Positions 7,983 through 16,573 of a stretch of DNA of 64,000 bases are shown here, one piece after another; positions within the stretch are counted from its first letter, which is position 1; the number at the start of each line of letters is the position of its first letter. Made by a program: the position numbers and the translations under genes. Below the pieces are notes generated by a model. That model worked only from the letters and a program-made list of their open reading frames with translations. It did not search any database and was not told where the DNA came from. The stretch comes from Glycomyces sp. YM15 (GTDB lineage Bacteria > Actinomycetota > Actinomycetes > Mycobacteriales > Micromonosporaceae), in NCBI RefSeq assembly GCF_016918015.1, contig NZ_JAERMK010000021.1, positions 1 through 64,000 of the forward strand, in the 5' to 3' direction.

Positions 7983-9206
7983 TTAGAGCGTGCCGACGCC
8001 CATGCGCGCGGCAAGATCAAGCACATCACGGCGCGTGCCTGCATTTCGCAGTGCCTGCCGGACGATTTCACGTGGGATCACATGCCCGCGAACTTGCTCA
8101 GCAGCGAACGTTTCCGTTTCCAGCAGTGTCACTACAGCTCCGGACATGTCACCAGTGTCAGCTTTCGCGCGCGCGAGCTCGAAACTGTGCCGGGCGCGAC
8201 GTTCAGTCGGAAGGCTGGTCGTGTCGAGCGCTTCGCCGAGCACGATGGCCCGCTGCGGGTTGCCCATCTCCGCTTCGGCAGCGACCTGGTGAATGACGAC
8301 GTTCGACGGTCCGAACGCCGAGTAGCCCCAGTTCGCGTCAGCGCCGAGCCTGCCGGCGGCACGGTTCGCTTCGGACAAGAACGCGGTCGCTTGCGCACGG
8401 TCCTGCGACCGCGCGGCGCCGAGCGATGCGACGAGCCACAGCATGCCCCACATGGACAAGTCGAGCCCGGAAGCGTCCCCGCGCATCAACTGCGGCTGCA
8501 ACTGGATCGCGGCATGTTCGCACAAGGCCGCCGCGCCTTCGAAGTCGCCGACAGCCATCATCGTGTGCCCGTTCGACCGGTACAACGCGGCGATCGCCGC
8601 TGCGTCGTCTGCTTCGTAGGCGAGGTCGAGCCCGCGGTTGGCGGCAAGGAGCGCCAAGTCGGCCTGGCCGACCTTCGTCAAGAACACGGCCGACAGTTGA
8701 TGCGCTGACGCGGCGAGCCGCTGTGCTGAACGGCGTTCCGCGCCACGGGAGGCGCGCACGGCAGCGCCGGTCGCCGCCAGAAGCTCCGGAAGCCGCTTGT
8801 GCATCCGCTCATACTTCGAGTCCTGGTAGTCGCGCCACACGTTGTCGGTCAGCTCAGCCAGTTGCCCCAGCGGCAGCGGCGTTTCCACATCAACTCGAGG
8901 GAACCGGGACCGCCAGTCGACCAGGGCCGCACGAATGCCGGGGACAGCGTCGGCCACTGACCCGTTCTCGGCGGTGCTCACATCTTGATCGTCGAGGAGT
9001 TCACCGAGGGACACATGGAGCTTCTGCGCGATCGTGCGGATCGTGTCGATGTTCGTCAGTGCGCGGGAGCCGTCCTCCCAGTGGCGGATCGAGTTCGCGT
9101 TCGCGAAACCGCACAAGCCGGCGAGCTGCAGGCGGCTCAAGCCGCGGCGTTCACGGAAGTACCGGACGCGTTCGCCGATGGTCAGGGAAGGTGCTTGGCC
9201 TCTCAT
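7983..9206 (-). CDS. XRE-family regulator with TPR-like C-terminus, 407 aa
   Basis: Residues ~8-65 form a helix-turn-helix (TIGERVRYFRERRGLSRLQLAGLCGF...IRHWEDGSRALTNIDTIRTIAQKLHVSLGELL). The remaining ~340 residues are Ala-rich paired helices with TPR-like character (AANRGLDLAYEADDAAAIAALYRSNGHTMMAVGDFEGAAALCEHAA). This architecture is common in actinobacterial signal-responsive repressors. ATG 9206 follows AGGAGA; the frame is open to 9278, but that would put a palindromic operator inside the gene. It ends 27 bases before the UTRA-like gene and probably shares its transcript. Confidence 0.8.
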   Translation of the reverse strand: MRGQAPSLTIGERVRYFRERRGLSRLQLAGLCGFANANSIRHWEDGSRALTNIDTIRTIAQKLHVSLGELLDDQDVSTAENGSVADAVPGIRAALVDWRSRFPRVDVETPLPLGQLAELTDNVWRDYQDSKYERMHKRLPELLAATGAAVRASRGAERRSAQRLAASAHQLSAVFLTKVGQADLALLAANRGLDLAYEADDAAAIAALYRSNGHTMMAVGDFEGAAALCEHAAIQLQPQLMRGDASGLDLSMWGMLWLVASLGAARSQDRAQATAFLSEANRAAGRLGADANWGYSAFGPSNVVIHQVAAEAEMGNPQRAIVLGEALDTTSLPTERRARHSFELARAKADTGDMSGAVVTLLETETFAAEQVRGHVIPREIVRQALRNAGTRRDVLDLAARMGVGTL

Positions 9207-9238
9207 GCCTAACAGTCTCCTGACGATTCCAGTCCAAG

Positions 9239-9257
9239 GTGCCACAGATTGTGGCAC
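9239..9257. promoter_or_regulatory. palindromic operator GTGCCAC-N5-GTGGCAC
   Basis: A perfect 7-bp inverted repeat with a 5-base spacer lies 33 bases upstream of the XRE/TPR gene start at 9206. Position and symmetry fit autorepression by that protein. Confidence 0.65.
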
Positions 9258-9378
9258 TGGGTTCTCTCGAACGGCCATACGTTTCCACCAGTTCCCGCTG
9301 ACACGCGCAGGGACCTGGTGCCGGACTCAGCGGACGCACGCGAGAACCCTGGCGTTGAGAACTCCACAGTGTGACTTG

Positions 9379-9430
9379 CCATGGCGCGGCTCCGGTCAGT
9401 CCGACTGGAGCGACCGGAGCCGCGCCATGG
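9379..9430 (-). terminator. 19-bp hairpin at the end of the DUF5753-type gene
   Basis: CCATGGCGCGGCTCCGGTC (9379-9397) pairs perfectly with GACCGGAGCCGCGCCATGG (9412-9430). One arm encodes the last ~11 codons and the other ends at the stop codon (9396-9398). No long T run follows, so it may block read-through or stabilise the 3' end. Confidence 0.6.
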
Positions 9431-10262
9431 CCCAAACAAAAAGTTCCAGCGCCGGCGCACCTTCCAGCGCGTCAGCCCATGACAGCTCCATAGCTTGACG
9501 GAGCACGTTCACGTTCGGGCCTTCCACGCGAACGTCCGCGCCCATAGTCTCCTCAACACCAACGTCGTCGAACAGACTGAACGGCACTTTGGGCATGACC
9601 CGCAGCGGCCGGTCACCGGGGATCACCCCGAGCCGGACTGTCGGCGCCCCCGCGAGCTGCTTCACCCGGTCCCACTGGCTCAACATGAGCCCGGGACTGC
9701 CGACCAGGTGCATGAACATGGGGTCGTGGAGGACGAAGTCGAACCGGCGGCCCGGTTCGTACAGCATCTGCTGACGGGCCAGGTTCTCGGCAACGACCGC
9801 TTCCACGTCCTCATCGGCCAGGTCCCGCCCCAGGAACAGACTGGGGGCCACTGCCTTCGTGTAGTCGGGGATTTGCAACATGTCGGGCACGATGACGACC
9901 TGCAACGACCGGATCCACGTTGATGCCCTTGTAAGACGGGTGCGCTCCCGGAACCGGTCCACTGGCGATCGAGGGAGCCGTGCAGGGCGCGATCGGGTTC
10001 GCGAAGGAAGCTTGGCAACCAGCGCATGCAGTTCTTCAGCGACAGCCTGGTCTGCCTTGCAGGCCCGCACCCACGCAGCAATGTCGTCTTTCGTCGGACG
10101 TTGACGGCCTGCAGCCAGTTTCGATGTCTTCTGCTCGGACAGGCCTGACGCGACAGCGAACTCGCGGTTGGTCATGCCGGTGCCGTCACGAAGGATTCGC
10201 AAACGTTCCGCAACCCCACCTGGGTCCTGCAGCGCGAGGGTTACCGGTGACGGCGAGTTCAT
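9396..10262 (-). CDS. XRE-family regulator with DUF5753-like domain, 288 aa
   Basis: An N-terminal helix-turn-helix (residues ~15-70: VAERLRILRDGTGMTNREFAVASGLSEQKTSKLAAGRQRPT) is followed by a DUF5753-type domain with the familiar VVIVPDMLQIPDYTKAVAP and EDVEAVVAENLARQQMLYEPGRRFDFVLHDP segments. Proteins of this kind are frequent actinomycete regulators, often paired with a small partner. ATG 10262 is chosen over an in-frame start at 10397 because AAGGATG lies upstream and the longer N-terminus looks non-coding. It is transcribed away from the WhiB genes across a shared operator region and is a good candidate for the lysogeny or transfer switch. Confidence 0.8.
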   Translation of the reverse strand: MNSPSPVTLALQDPGGVAERLRILRDGTGMTNREFAVASGLSEQKTSKLAAGRQRPTKDDIAAWVRACKADQAVAEELHALVAKLPSRTRSRPARLPRSPVDRFRERTRLTRASTWIRSLQVVIVPDMLQIPDYTKAVAPSLFLGRDLADEDVEAVVAENLARQQMLYEPGRRFDFVLHDPMFMHLVGSPGLMLSQWDRVKQLAGAPTVRLGVIPGDRPLRVMPKVPFSLFDDVGVEETMGADVRVEGPNVNVLRQAMELSWADALEGAPALELFVWAMARLRSLQSD

Positions 10263-10419
10263 GGCATCAACATCCTTGTTCGGCGGTCTGGGTGACGAGC
10301 CTGGTCGCGGCACGTTCCAGTGCCGCCGGTGGTCGGTCAGGCGCGGCACGTGCACCGCCATGGTCTCACCTGGCGAGTTAGCTCGCAACACGCTCACATG
10401 TCCACCCTTACCTCGCCGC

Positions 10420-10482
10420 TATCGCGGTATCCCTCAACACGATCATAACTTATCTCGATAACATCTTGACTTATCGCGATAA
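10420..10482. promoter_or_regulatory. three TATCGCGATA-type operators in a divergent promoter
   Basis: TATCGCGGTA (10420-10429), TTATCTCGATAA (10450-10461) and the perfect palindrome TTATCGCGATAA (10471-10482) are centred 31 and 21 bases apart, close to three and two helical turns. They sit between the leftward XRE gene (10262) and the rightward WhiB gene (10592), so one repressor could control both directions. Confidence 0.7.
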
Positions 10483-10591
10483 CAACGTCATGCTTGGTTC
10501 CGGGAACCACGAAGCCCCGGCCGTGCAGCAACACGAACCGGGGCATCTCCCGGACACCAACACCAGCACTACACCCGTGAAAGGAGTGCCG

Positions 10592-10918
10592 ATGTCGCGT
10601 CCTACCCGCAATTATGAAGGCCTCAAGGCTTGCCACGACGCTGACCCGGAGCTGTTCTACCCGGCCGACAAGCCCGAGAAGCTCTCCCCGACCGAACTCG
10701 AGGACTACATCCGCCAGGTCGAGGAAGCGAAACACCACTGCGCCGTGTGCCCCCTCAAAGAGGCATGCCTGCGAGCCGCCCTCGACCGTGAAGAGCAGCA
10801 CGGCATCTGGGGCGGCACGACTCCCCAGGAACGCAAGAAGCTCAGGGGCGGTGTCGAATTTCTGTTCGACCCGTTCGACGAGGAAGCGTTCGATGCCGAA
10901 ATGGCGGTGGCCGCGTAA
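10592..10918 (+). CDS. WhiB-like iron-sulfur regulator, 108 aa
   Basis: Four cysteines at residues 14, 50, 53 and 59 (C-x35-C-x2-C-x5-C) fit the WhiB [4Fe-4S] site, followed by GIWGGTTPQERKKLRGG, the family's G[IV]WGG turn and basic tail. ATG 10592 has AAGGAG upstream; the frame also extends back to 10466 through the operator region, which is unlikely to be coding. WhiB proteins partner the principal sigma factor, and phage and plasmid copies can alter host sigma-dependent transcription. It is the first gene of the rightward operon. Confidence 0.9.
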   Translation: MSRPTRNYEGLKACHDADPELFYPADKPEKLSPTELEDYIRQVEEAKHHCAVCPLKEACLRAALDREEQHGIWGGTTPQERKKLRGGVEFLFDPFDEEAFDAEMAVAA

Positions 10919-11241
10919 TGGACATTCTCGACCTCCGCGACCTCACCATCAGCGCCTACTGGGAAGACGCCAACTGCCTCAAACCCGGAACGGACGCCAA
11001 CGACTGGACCGCTCCCGACGTCAAAGACCGCACCGCCAACGAGCGCGCCGCCGACCGCGAACACGCGCAGGCCCTGTGCGCCGGATGCCCGGCCGCCGTC
11101 CGCTGCCTCCTCGGGGCCGCAATCAAGAAGGACACCGGCACTGTCGTCGCCGGCAAGTTCGGCGCTGACCTGAAGAACGCCTACGCCGCGATCGCCGCCG
11201 GCGCCGACCCTGAGTCCCTGATCGGCGGTGACACCAAATGA
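10918..11241 (+). CDS. divergent WhiB-like protein, 107 aa
   Basis: Cysteines at residues 20, 54, 57 and 63 keep the C-x33-C-x2-C-x5-C WhiB pattern, but the G[IV]WGG turn is replaced by GTVVAGKF. It may bind a cluster yet contact a different sigma surface. The start overlaps the first WhiB stop by one base (TAATG), so the two are translationally coupled. Confidence 0.75.
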   Translation: MDILDLRDLTISAYWEDANCLKPGTDANDWTAPDVKDRTANERAADREHAQALCAGCPAAVRCLLGAAIKKDTGTVVAGKFGADLKNAYAAIAAGADPESLIGGDTK

Positions 11242-11933
11242 TGATCGCCAACCGCACCGAGCGACGCAAGCGCCGCTGGCGGAACCTGGACGACAGGGCC
11301 ATGCTCGCAGACCAGATCGTGAACCTCCAGGAGTACGTGGCCCAGCTCGAACACGAGCGCATCCACGACGACCTGTGCCCGGACCTGTTGAACAGGAAAG
11401 GCTTCGACGAAGCCGCCGCCGAACTCCAGCACCGCGTCCAAGACGGCGACTCGCGCGACTACTGGGTGGGCGTCGTCGACCTGGACAACTTCAAGTCGAT
11501 CAACGACAACTACGGGCACGCTTTCGGCGACCTCGTCATCCAGGCCGCGGGTGCCCGCCTGGCTGAACTGGCACACAGGGACGACTGCATCGCACGCCTC
11601 GGCGGCGACGAGTTCGGCCTCCTCCTCAGCGGTGCGGGCCTGGACGGAATCAACACCGCGCACTACGCCGACGACCTCAAGTTCAGCGTCGACCACGGAG
11701 TGGACGGACGTCCCATCGAACCGGTCACCGTCACCATGTCGATCGGCATCGCCGCCTACAACCCGTGGGTCCCGCTGGCTTCGACGCAGCACGCCGCTGA
11801 CCTCGCCATGTACGAAGCGAAAAAGGTCAAAGGCTTCCTCGTCATCCACTCGTCCATCAACGGCGCCGACGTCCAGGACCGTCCCCTGCACCGTGTCCGT
11901 GACCAGCGGCACCACGAAACGGAGGCCGCGTGA
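11238..11933 (+). CDS. GGDEF-domain diguanylate cyclase, 231 aa
   Basis: The protein makes cyclic di-GMP from two GTP. Conserved features are visible: DxLTGLxNRxxF-like start (DDLCPDLLNRKGFD), VGVVDLDNFKSINDNYGHAFGD, an intact RLGGDEFGLL active site, and the late SIGIAAYNP and ADLAMYEAKK. The inhibitory RxxD site reads HRDD, so canonical product inhibition may be lost. A ~40-residue basic/coiled N-terminus precedes the domain; there is no sensor or membrane span. It overlaps the second WhiB-like gene by four bases. In actinomycetes c-di-GMP acts on the developmental repressor BldD and on RsiG-type anti-sigma factors. Confidence 0.9.
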   Translation: MMIANRTERRKRRWRNLDDRAMLADQIVNLQEYVAQLEHERIHDDLCPDLLNRKGFDEAAAELQHRVQDGDSRDYWVGVVDLDNFKSINDNYGHAFGDLVIQAAGARLAELAHRDDCIARLGGDEFGLLLSGAGLDGINTAHYADDLKFSVDHGVDGRPIEPVTVTMSIGIAAYNPWVPLASTQHAADLAMYEAKKVKGFLVIHSSINGADVQDRPLHRVRDQRHHETEAA

Positions 11934-12259
11934 TGGCGAACCAGCACTTGTGGGACGGCAAACCGCCCGCGCCCAAGAACGACACCGAGCGGCAGCAGAA
12001 CACTGTCGACATCCTCGCCAGCGCCGACATGCACAGCCTGTGGATCTACGTCGAGCGCCACGGCCTCTCCAAACCGCACCTGGAAGGGGCCCGCAAGCAG
12101 ATCCGCATGCCCAGCAACGAACTCACCGACCACATCCGGCAGTTCCTCGCCGACGCCAGCCGGACCGTGCAGGACTCGAACGGCGCACGGCTCCTCAAAG
12201 AGTGGTACCTCGGACAGCCCGTGCAACTCGAGCTCGTCAGCGCGGAGGCCCACCAGTGA
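11930..12259 (+). CDS. hypothetical protein, 109 aa
   Basis: Unrecognised soluble protein with predicted helices (LDILASADMHSLWIYVERHGL..., HIRQFLADASRTVQDSNGARLLKEWY). It overlaps the cyclase by four bases and the next gene by four bases (GTGA), so it belongs to the same tightly coupled operon. A role in regulating the cyclase is possible but unsupported. Confidence 0.65.
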   Translation: MMANQHLWDGKPPAPKNDTERQQNTVDILASADMHSLWIYVERHGLSKPHLEGARKQIRMPSNELTDHIRQFLADASRTVQDSNGARLLKEWYLGQPVQLELVSAEAHQ

Positions 12260-12831
12260 CTACCGTGTACGACCGCATCGCCGGGGGCCTCCTCGACGAC
12301 GACCCTGCCGCGCACGCGCTCTGGTGGGGTGCCGTCCAAGACGAAGACGACCGCGACATGAACGACATCACCGACCATCCGATGCACTGGCTGGCGATCA
12401 CGATCGCTCGCGGCATGCCCCGATTTGGAGCCGACCGCCGGGCCCGCATCGTTGACGCCGCGCACGACTGGCTTTCCGGCGTTGCTGACGGCCCGCTCAT
12501 TCCCCTAGGTCGCGAACCGGGGAAGTGGCTGTACCTCCTGGACCACCACGGCCTTGAACACGTCGACGACGCCGACCTCCGCGTTGACGCCGGATTCGGC
12601 AGATGCGTCTACCTCGACACCGGTGTCGTGACGTTCCTGCCGTGGCGCACCCCCGGGGCGCTCCTGGCTGACGTGCACGAAGCCCACCAGCGGGCGCTCG
12701 CGCATCGCGTTGCTGGCCGCGGCTCCATGGCCATGCACATCTCCATGGCCGAACTTGCCGAACTTGACCTCGCCCCGGCGCTCGCGCCCGCCGACCCGTA
12801 CCCGACCTACCGGCCTCTGGCCGTTGCCTAG
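12256..12831 (+). CDS. hypothetical protein, 191 aa
   Basis: The true start is GTG 12256, overlapping the previous stop (GTGA); upstream sequence in this frame is antisense-like shadow of the cyclase. The sequence (ITDHPMHWLAITIARGMPRFGADRRARIVDAAHDWLSGVADGP...) has no motif I recognise, no signal peptide and no membrane span. Confidence 0.65.
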   Translation: MTTVYDRIAGGLLDDDPAAHALWWGAVQDEDDRDMNDITDHPMHWLAITIARGMPRFGADRRARIVDAAHDWLSGVADGPLIPLGREPGKWLYLLDHHGLEHVDDADLRVDAGFGRCVYLDTGVVTFLPWRTPGALLADVHEAHQRALAHRVAGRGSMAMHISMAELAELDLAPALAPADPYPTYRPLAVA

Positions 12832-12846
12832 ATGGGAGAGACACCC

Positions 12847-13320
12847 ATGAACGAATACCCTGGCGCCGACCCCATGGTGTCGCGCCTCGCGACGCGGGCC
12901 GTCCTGCGGACCACGATCGAGCGTCGCCGCGAGCGTTCCCGGCAGGCGTTCCTCTTCCTTGCCAGTTCGACCGTCACCGTCCTTGGCCTGTCCCTGTTCG
13001 ACCCCGAACCGCACCTCGCCGCAACCGTGTTCGCAGTGTTCGCCGTGATCACCGGACTCATGGCGGCCGCCCTTGTTGTCGCGCTGCTGGTGTCCTACCG
13101 GGACGTGGGCCTATGGGTCTGCGCCGCGGTGATGACGGCACAGATCGTGGGAGCCAATGTGTTCCAAGCCGAGTTCGCCACGCTCTCGCCCCTGGTCCAG
13201 TTCGGGTTCGTTGCTGCTGCGACCGCGACGTCCGTGATCGGCATGGCCCGGAAGTCCAGTCTCGACGCGGCTCAGGTTGCCGAGCACGCGTCGCTGGCCG
13301 CCGGAAAGGAAACCACCTGA
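12847..13320 (+). CDS. membrane protein, 157 aa
   Basis: Four hydrophobic segments follow a basic N-terminal region: FLFLASSTVTVLGLSLF, ATVFAVFAVITGLMAAALVVALLV, LWVCAAVMTAQIVGANVF and VQFGFVAAATATSVIGMA. ATG 12847 follows GGGAGAG; an ATG at 12832 is possible. It sits at the head of the membrane-rich transfer-like block, where plasmid-spread proteins are expected. Confidence 0.65.
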   Translation: MNEYPGADPMVSRLATRAVLRTTIERRRERSRQAFLFLASSTVTVLGLSLFDPEPHLAATVFAVFAVITGLMAAALVVALLVSYRDVGLWVCAAVMTAQIVGANVFQAEFATLSPLVQFGFVAAATATSVIGMARKSSLDAAQVAEHASLAAGKETT

Positions 13321-15017
13321 TGACCACCGTTGACAGCACTCTCCACGTGGGCGACGACGACCAGTGCCCCACGTGCAAGACCGCTCGCGGCGCGGGTCGA
13401 TGCTTCGAATGCCTCAGCGTTTCCTACGAGACCGCTGAAGCGCCCGAACCGGAACCGCTCCAGGCAGAGCCGGTCCCTGAGGTCGAGCAGGCTAGTCCCG
13501 ACGCTCCTTCCACGGCGCCGGGCCCAGGCCAGAGCGAACCGCATGGCCGCGCGAACTGGCTGACCGGTTTCGTCCTTGCCCGAGCGGAAGCGAAGATCGC
13601 GAAAGAGAACGCGAAAGTCGACCGGGCCGCACGCGCCAACGCCGCCAAAGCCGCAGCGGCCGAAGCGCGGAAGACCGCGCGCGCCGCGCGCCGGAAAGCA
13701 TCTAAGGACGACCGCGCGGACGACATCATCGACGCCGCGTTCTACCTCGTGTTCCTCGGCGGGGCGCTGTACGGCCAGTACGGCGTGTACACCGAACTGT
13801 TCCACCTGCCGCCGTACATCGCCGGGCCGCTCTCCGTCGCGCTCGAGCTCGCCGGAGTCAAGTTCGCCCGCGAAGCCGCGAAACGCCGCGCTGCCGGCGA
13901 AGCCGGACTCGTCATGCTGTCGATCGCGTACGCGGTCGCTTCCATCGTCATCGGCATCAACGGTGTCGGTCACTGGTGGCTGGGCAAGCAAGCCGAAGCG
14001 ATCATTTACGGCCTGCTGTCCACGCTCGCGTTCGTCTCGTTCGTGTCCCGGTCCGAGTTCAAAAAGCGGGAAGCGGACCGCGCTGACGGCCGCCGTGCGC
14101 TGACGCGTCCCATGTACGGGATCAGGTGGATCACCAACCCGACGTTGACGTTCCGGGCGTGGCAGCTCGCCGGTGCGGACGCAACGCTTGGCCTCCACGG
14201 TTCGCTTGCGAAAGCGCAGCAGCAGTTCGACGCTGAACGGGACGCGAAGCTCGACAAGGAAGACGACCGGCACATTGAGAAAGTCCTCCGCGGCTTCTCC
14301 GAACGGGACTTCGAAGAGAACCCCCTGTTCGCCGAAATCGACTACCGACTGGCAAGCCCCCGCAAGATCCGAATGCTGCTGCGCGCGAAGGTTGACCATG
14401 ACGCCCGCGCTGATCGGATGTGGGCGCAGATGGAAGCCGAAAGGGAACGGACCGAGCAGGTTCGTCAGGCCGAAATCGACGCCGAAACGGAAGCGGAACG
14501 GCAGGAGCGCATCAGTCAGGTCCGCACCGAATATCGCGCCTCGATCGGTGCCGAAACGGCGAACGAAAGCGAACCGAATACGTCACGACAAGCCGAGCCT
14601 GGTCTGTTCCGAAAAGGCATCCGGAAGCTCGGCCTTGCGAAGACCGAAACGCCTCCCGATGCTGCGCCGAAAACGGCCCGGGGACGCGCCGTCGTAGCCG
14701 AACCGAAAACGCTCGAGCTGCCCGTGCAGACGCCGGTTCCTACCTCTAAGACTTCGGGTCCGAAGAAGTCCCGAGAGACCGCGTATGAACCGGTCATCCC
14801 TGTTGAGGTGAGCGAATCCGAGATCGCAGGGATGACGTTCCAGGAAGCCGAGCAGGCAGCTATCGCCTGGCTGGCCGCGGAACTCAAAGCCGGAGGTGAG
14901 CCGTCCGCTCGGTTCGTTGAGATCCGCTTCGGGTTCGAGAACTCCAAAGGCAAGAAGGGGCCTCAGTTGATCAGCAAGGCCCGCACTCAGATTGAAAGCG
15001 AGGTGAAAGTTCGATGA
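13320..15017 (+). CDS. zinc-ribbon / four-span membrane protein, Spd- or DUF2637-like, 565 aa
   Basis: Order of parts: an N-terminal zinc-ribbon (CPTC at 16-19, CFEC at 28-31), a Pro/Glu linker, an Ala/Lys/Arg coiled region (~90-130), four hydrophobic segments (~136-160, 167-185, 196-220, 226-243), and a long charged coiled C-terminus. The membrane block resembles DUF2637 / Spd proteins of Streptomyces plasmids, which act with TraB in intramycelial spread. The start ATG overlaps the preceding stop (ATGA). Assignment to transfer is an inference from this resemblance and the downstream TraB/FtsK gene. Confidence 0.65.
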   Translation: MTTVDSTLHVGDDDQCPTCKTARGAGRCFECLSVSYETAEAPEPEPLQAEPVPEVEQASPDAPSTAPGPGQSEPHGRANWLTGFVLARAEAKIAKENAKVDRAARANAAKAAAAEARKTARAARRKASKDDRADDIIDAAFYLVFLGGALYGQYGVYTELFHLPPYIAGPLSVALELAGVKFAREAAKRRAAGEAGLVMLSIAYAVASIVIGINGVGHWWLGKQAEAIIYGLLSTLAFVSFVSRSEFKKREADRADGRRALTRPMYGIRWITNPTLTFRAWQLAGADATLGLHGSLAKAQQQFDAERDAKLDKEDDRHIEKVLRGFSERDFEENPLFAEIDYRLASPRKIRMLLRAKVDHDARADRMWAQMEAERERTEQVRQAEIDAETEAERQERISQVRTEYRASIGAETANESEPNTSRQAEPGLFRKGIRKLGLAKTETPPDAAPKTARGRAVVAEPKTLELPVQTPVPTSKTSGPKKSRETAYEPVIPVEVSESEIAGMTFQEAEQAAIAWLAAELKAGGEPSARFVEIRFGFENSKGKKGPQLISKARTQIESEVKVR

Positions 15018-15748
15018 CTTCGAATGTCGATCCAAACTGGACGCCGTACAACGCTGTATCGAGCGTCGTCGCAGATGACGGGCGTGACACGGCACGTCCG
15101 GTACCCCGCGCTCGCCACGACGCCCGCGGGGACGGTGACACCAACGGCACCACACACCACAACTACCCGGACGGCTGGCGCGTCGTCAACGGCGGCCCCA
15201 CAGGTCACACGGAGCCGTCCCCCGCTGAAACACCACAGACCACAACGCCGATTGTGGTCCCCGGCCCCGCTGAGGGTGACCCGGTTGTGGTCCCGGCCGA
15301 GGACAAGCCGCAGACGGCCCCTGCAGCGCCGCGGCGGACGGTCAGGGACACCCTCGTGGACCTGTACGGGAACCCGCTGGACGCGTTCTACCGTGCGCAG
15401 CCCTCCATTTATGAACGCGGCCAGTACTCGAAGAACGCGTCGTGGACCAAGAAAGATGGAGCGCTCCGGAAAGGCGGTATCTGGTGGTGGAACTGCATCG
15501 GATCGCCCGGGGTCGTTACCGGATACCTGTACTCGGAAGCGAACTCGCGGCCCGCGCATTGGTTGAGCGCGTTTGTTATCGGCGGCGGCTGGCACATGAC
15601 GATGATCCAGTTCAACTGGCATCTGGGATTGGGCTGGTTCTTGACCTGGCTTACGTTCCACGTGACAGTCGCACGGACCGCTTACGTCATCGGAAAGCGA
15701 CCGCCGAAACCTTACGGCACTGATTCGGAATCCGGCTCAGCGACCTGA
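15014..15748 (+). CDS. membrane protein of the transfer-like operon, 244 aa
   Basis: A Pro/Thr-rich, probably unstructured N-terminal ~110 residues is followed by a conserved-looking block (RDTLVDLYGNPLDAFYRAQPSIYERGQYSKNASW...) and two hydrophobic segments (SPGVVTGYLYS..., LGLGWFLTWLTFHVTVARTAYV). The start overlaps the upstream gene by four bases. A membrane partner of the previous protein is likely; not otherwise recognised. Confidence 0.65.
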   Translation: MTSNVDPNWTPYNAVSSVVADDGRDTARPVPRARHDARGDGDTNGTTHHNYPDGWRVVNGGPTGHTEPSPAETPQTTTPIVVPGPAEGDPVVVPAEDKPQTAPAAPRRTVRDTLVDLYGNPLDAFYRAQPSIYERGQYSKNASWTKKDGALRKGGIWWWNCIGSPGVVTGYLYSEANSRPAHWLSAFVIGGGWHMTMIQFNWHLGLGWFLTWLTFHVTVARTAYVIGKRPPKPYGTDSESGSAT

Positions 15749-15983
15749 TTCGGACGCCAAATCGGCCGCTACGCAAACCTATTCGGAACGATAGAATCAT
15801 AAGCGAGTCGTTTCCTTTCGGGGCCGTCCCTGGAAACCCGAACTACTGCAATCGAAAGCGGTCCATCGCGCTGCCCGAAAGCGGCATGCACCTGCCGCTA
15901 CCACCCTGAAACCACCGATGATTCGGCACTGCCCGAATCGCAACTACCGTGACCACTCGCGCGGCCCTGGAAAGGAGCCCCAC
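15749..15983 (+). promoter_or_regulatory. probable promoter region with TAGAAT -10
   Basis: A consensus-like -10, TAGAAT (15792-15797, within ACGATAGAAT), lies in this intergenic gap, though no good -35 is at the right distance. An interrupted palindrome GATTCGG-N4-5-CCCGAATC is centred near 15929 and may be an operator. A second transfer transcript may start here. GGAAAGGAG precedes the next start. Confidence 0.45.
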
Positions 15984-16541
15984 ATGGAAGCCCTACTCAG
16001 CAGAATCCCAGGCGAATACCTCGCCCTTGCCGGTTTCATCTGCATCGTCGTGTTCGTCAAAGACGGCATTGTTCACCCCGCCCGAATGGACGGAAAGTTC
16101 GCACAACTTTCAGCCACCACGCACCCGAAATGCCAGTACGTCATGCTCGCCATCGCCTCGTTGTTCTACGGAACCACCGGCAAGGTCGGCGACTGGCTTG
16201 CAACCCTCCGTGGTTGGCTCCTCGACGGGTTCGCACGGGGTGGCGAATACCTGATCGGGTTCGGGATCGGCGCAGCCGTATTCGCTGTCCTCATCTGGGT
16301 GTGGATCGACATCATCGTCCCCGGCGGTCTCGAACCAAGCGGGCGAGCGTTCGACCACTTCGGCATGTGGGTCGTCAGCTTCATGCTCTTCCCGATGCTT
16401 TCCGTCGTCAACCCGAACATTTCCACGACCCTGTTCGCCGTCGTGTTCATCGGAACCTGGGTCTTCAACAAGAAACACCGTTCCGGCGGCGGTAACCGCT
16501 CCATGGCCGGTGCAGGCGCCGGCGGCGGCCGGTCCTTCTAG
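15984..16541 (+). CDS. multi-span membrane protein, 185 aa
   Basis: Three or four hydrophobic segments are visible: YLALAGFICIVVFV, YVMLAIASLFYG, YLIGFGIGAAVFAVLIWVWIDIIV and WVVSFMLFPMLSVV...TLFAVVFIGTWVF. The C-terminus is Gly-rich (GGGNRSMAGAGAGGGRSF). ATG 15984 follows GGAAAGGAGCCCC. The type and position fit a small pore or scaffold component of an actinobacterial transfer apparatus. Confidence 0.7.
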   Translation: MEALLSRIPGEYLALAGFICIVVFVKDGIVHPARMDGKFAQLSATTHPKCQYVMLAIASLFYGTTGKVGDWLATLRGWLLDGFARGGEYLIGFGIGAAVFAVLIWVWIDIIVPGGLEPSGRAFDHFGMWVVSFMLFPMLSVVNPNISTTLFAVVFIGTWVFNKKHRSGGGNRSMAGAGAGGGRSF

Positions 16542-16573
16542 ACATCCCAAGCACTCAAGAAAGGAGGTAAGCC

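Noticed and set aside
7167-8708. 513-codon rightward open frame
   Set aside because: It is antisense to the UTRA and XRE/TPR genes, is Arg/His/Pro-rich and has no motif; a GC-rich shadow.
9206-9278. Longer N-terminus of the XRE/TPR protein
   Set aside because: It would place the perfect palindrome at 9239-9257 inside the gene, and the HTH begins right after the ATG at 9206.
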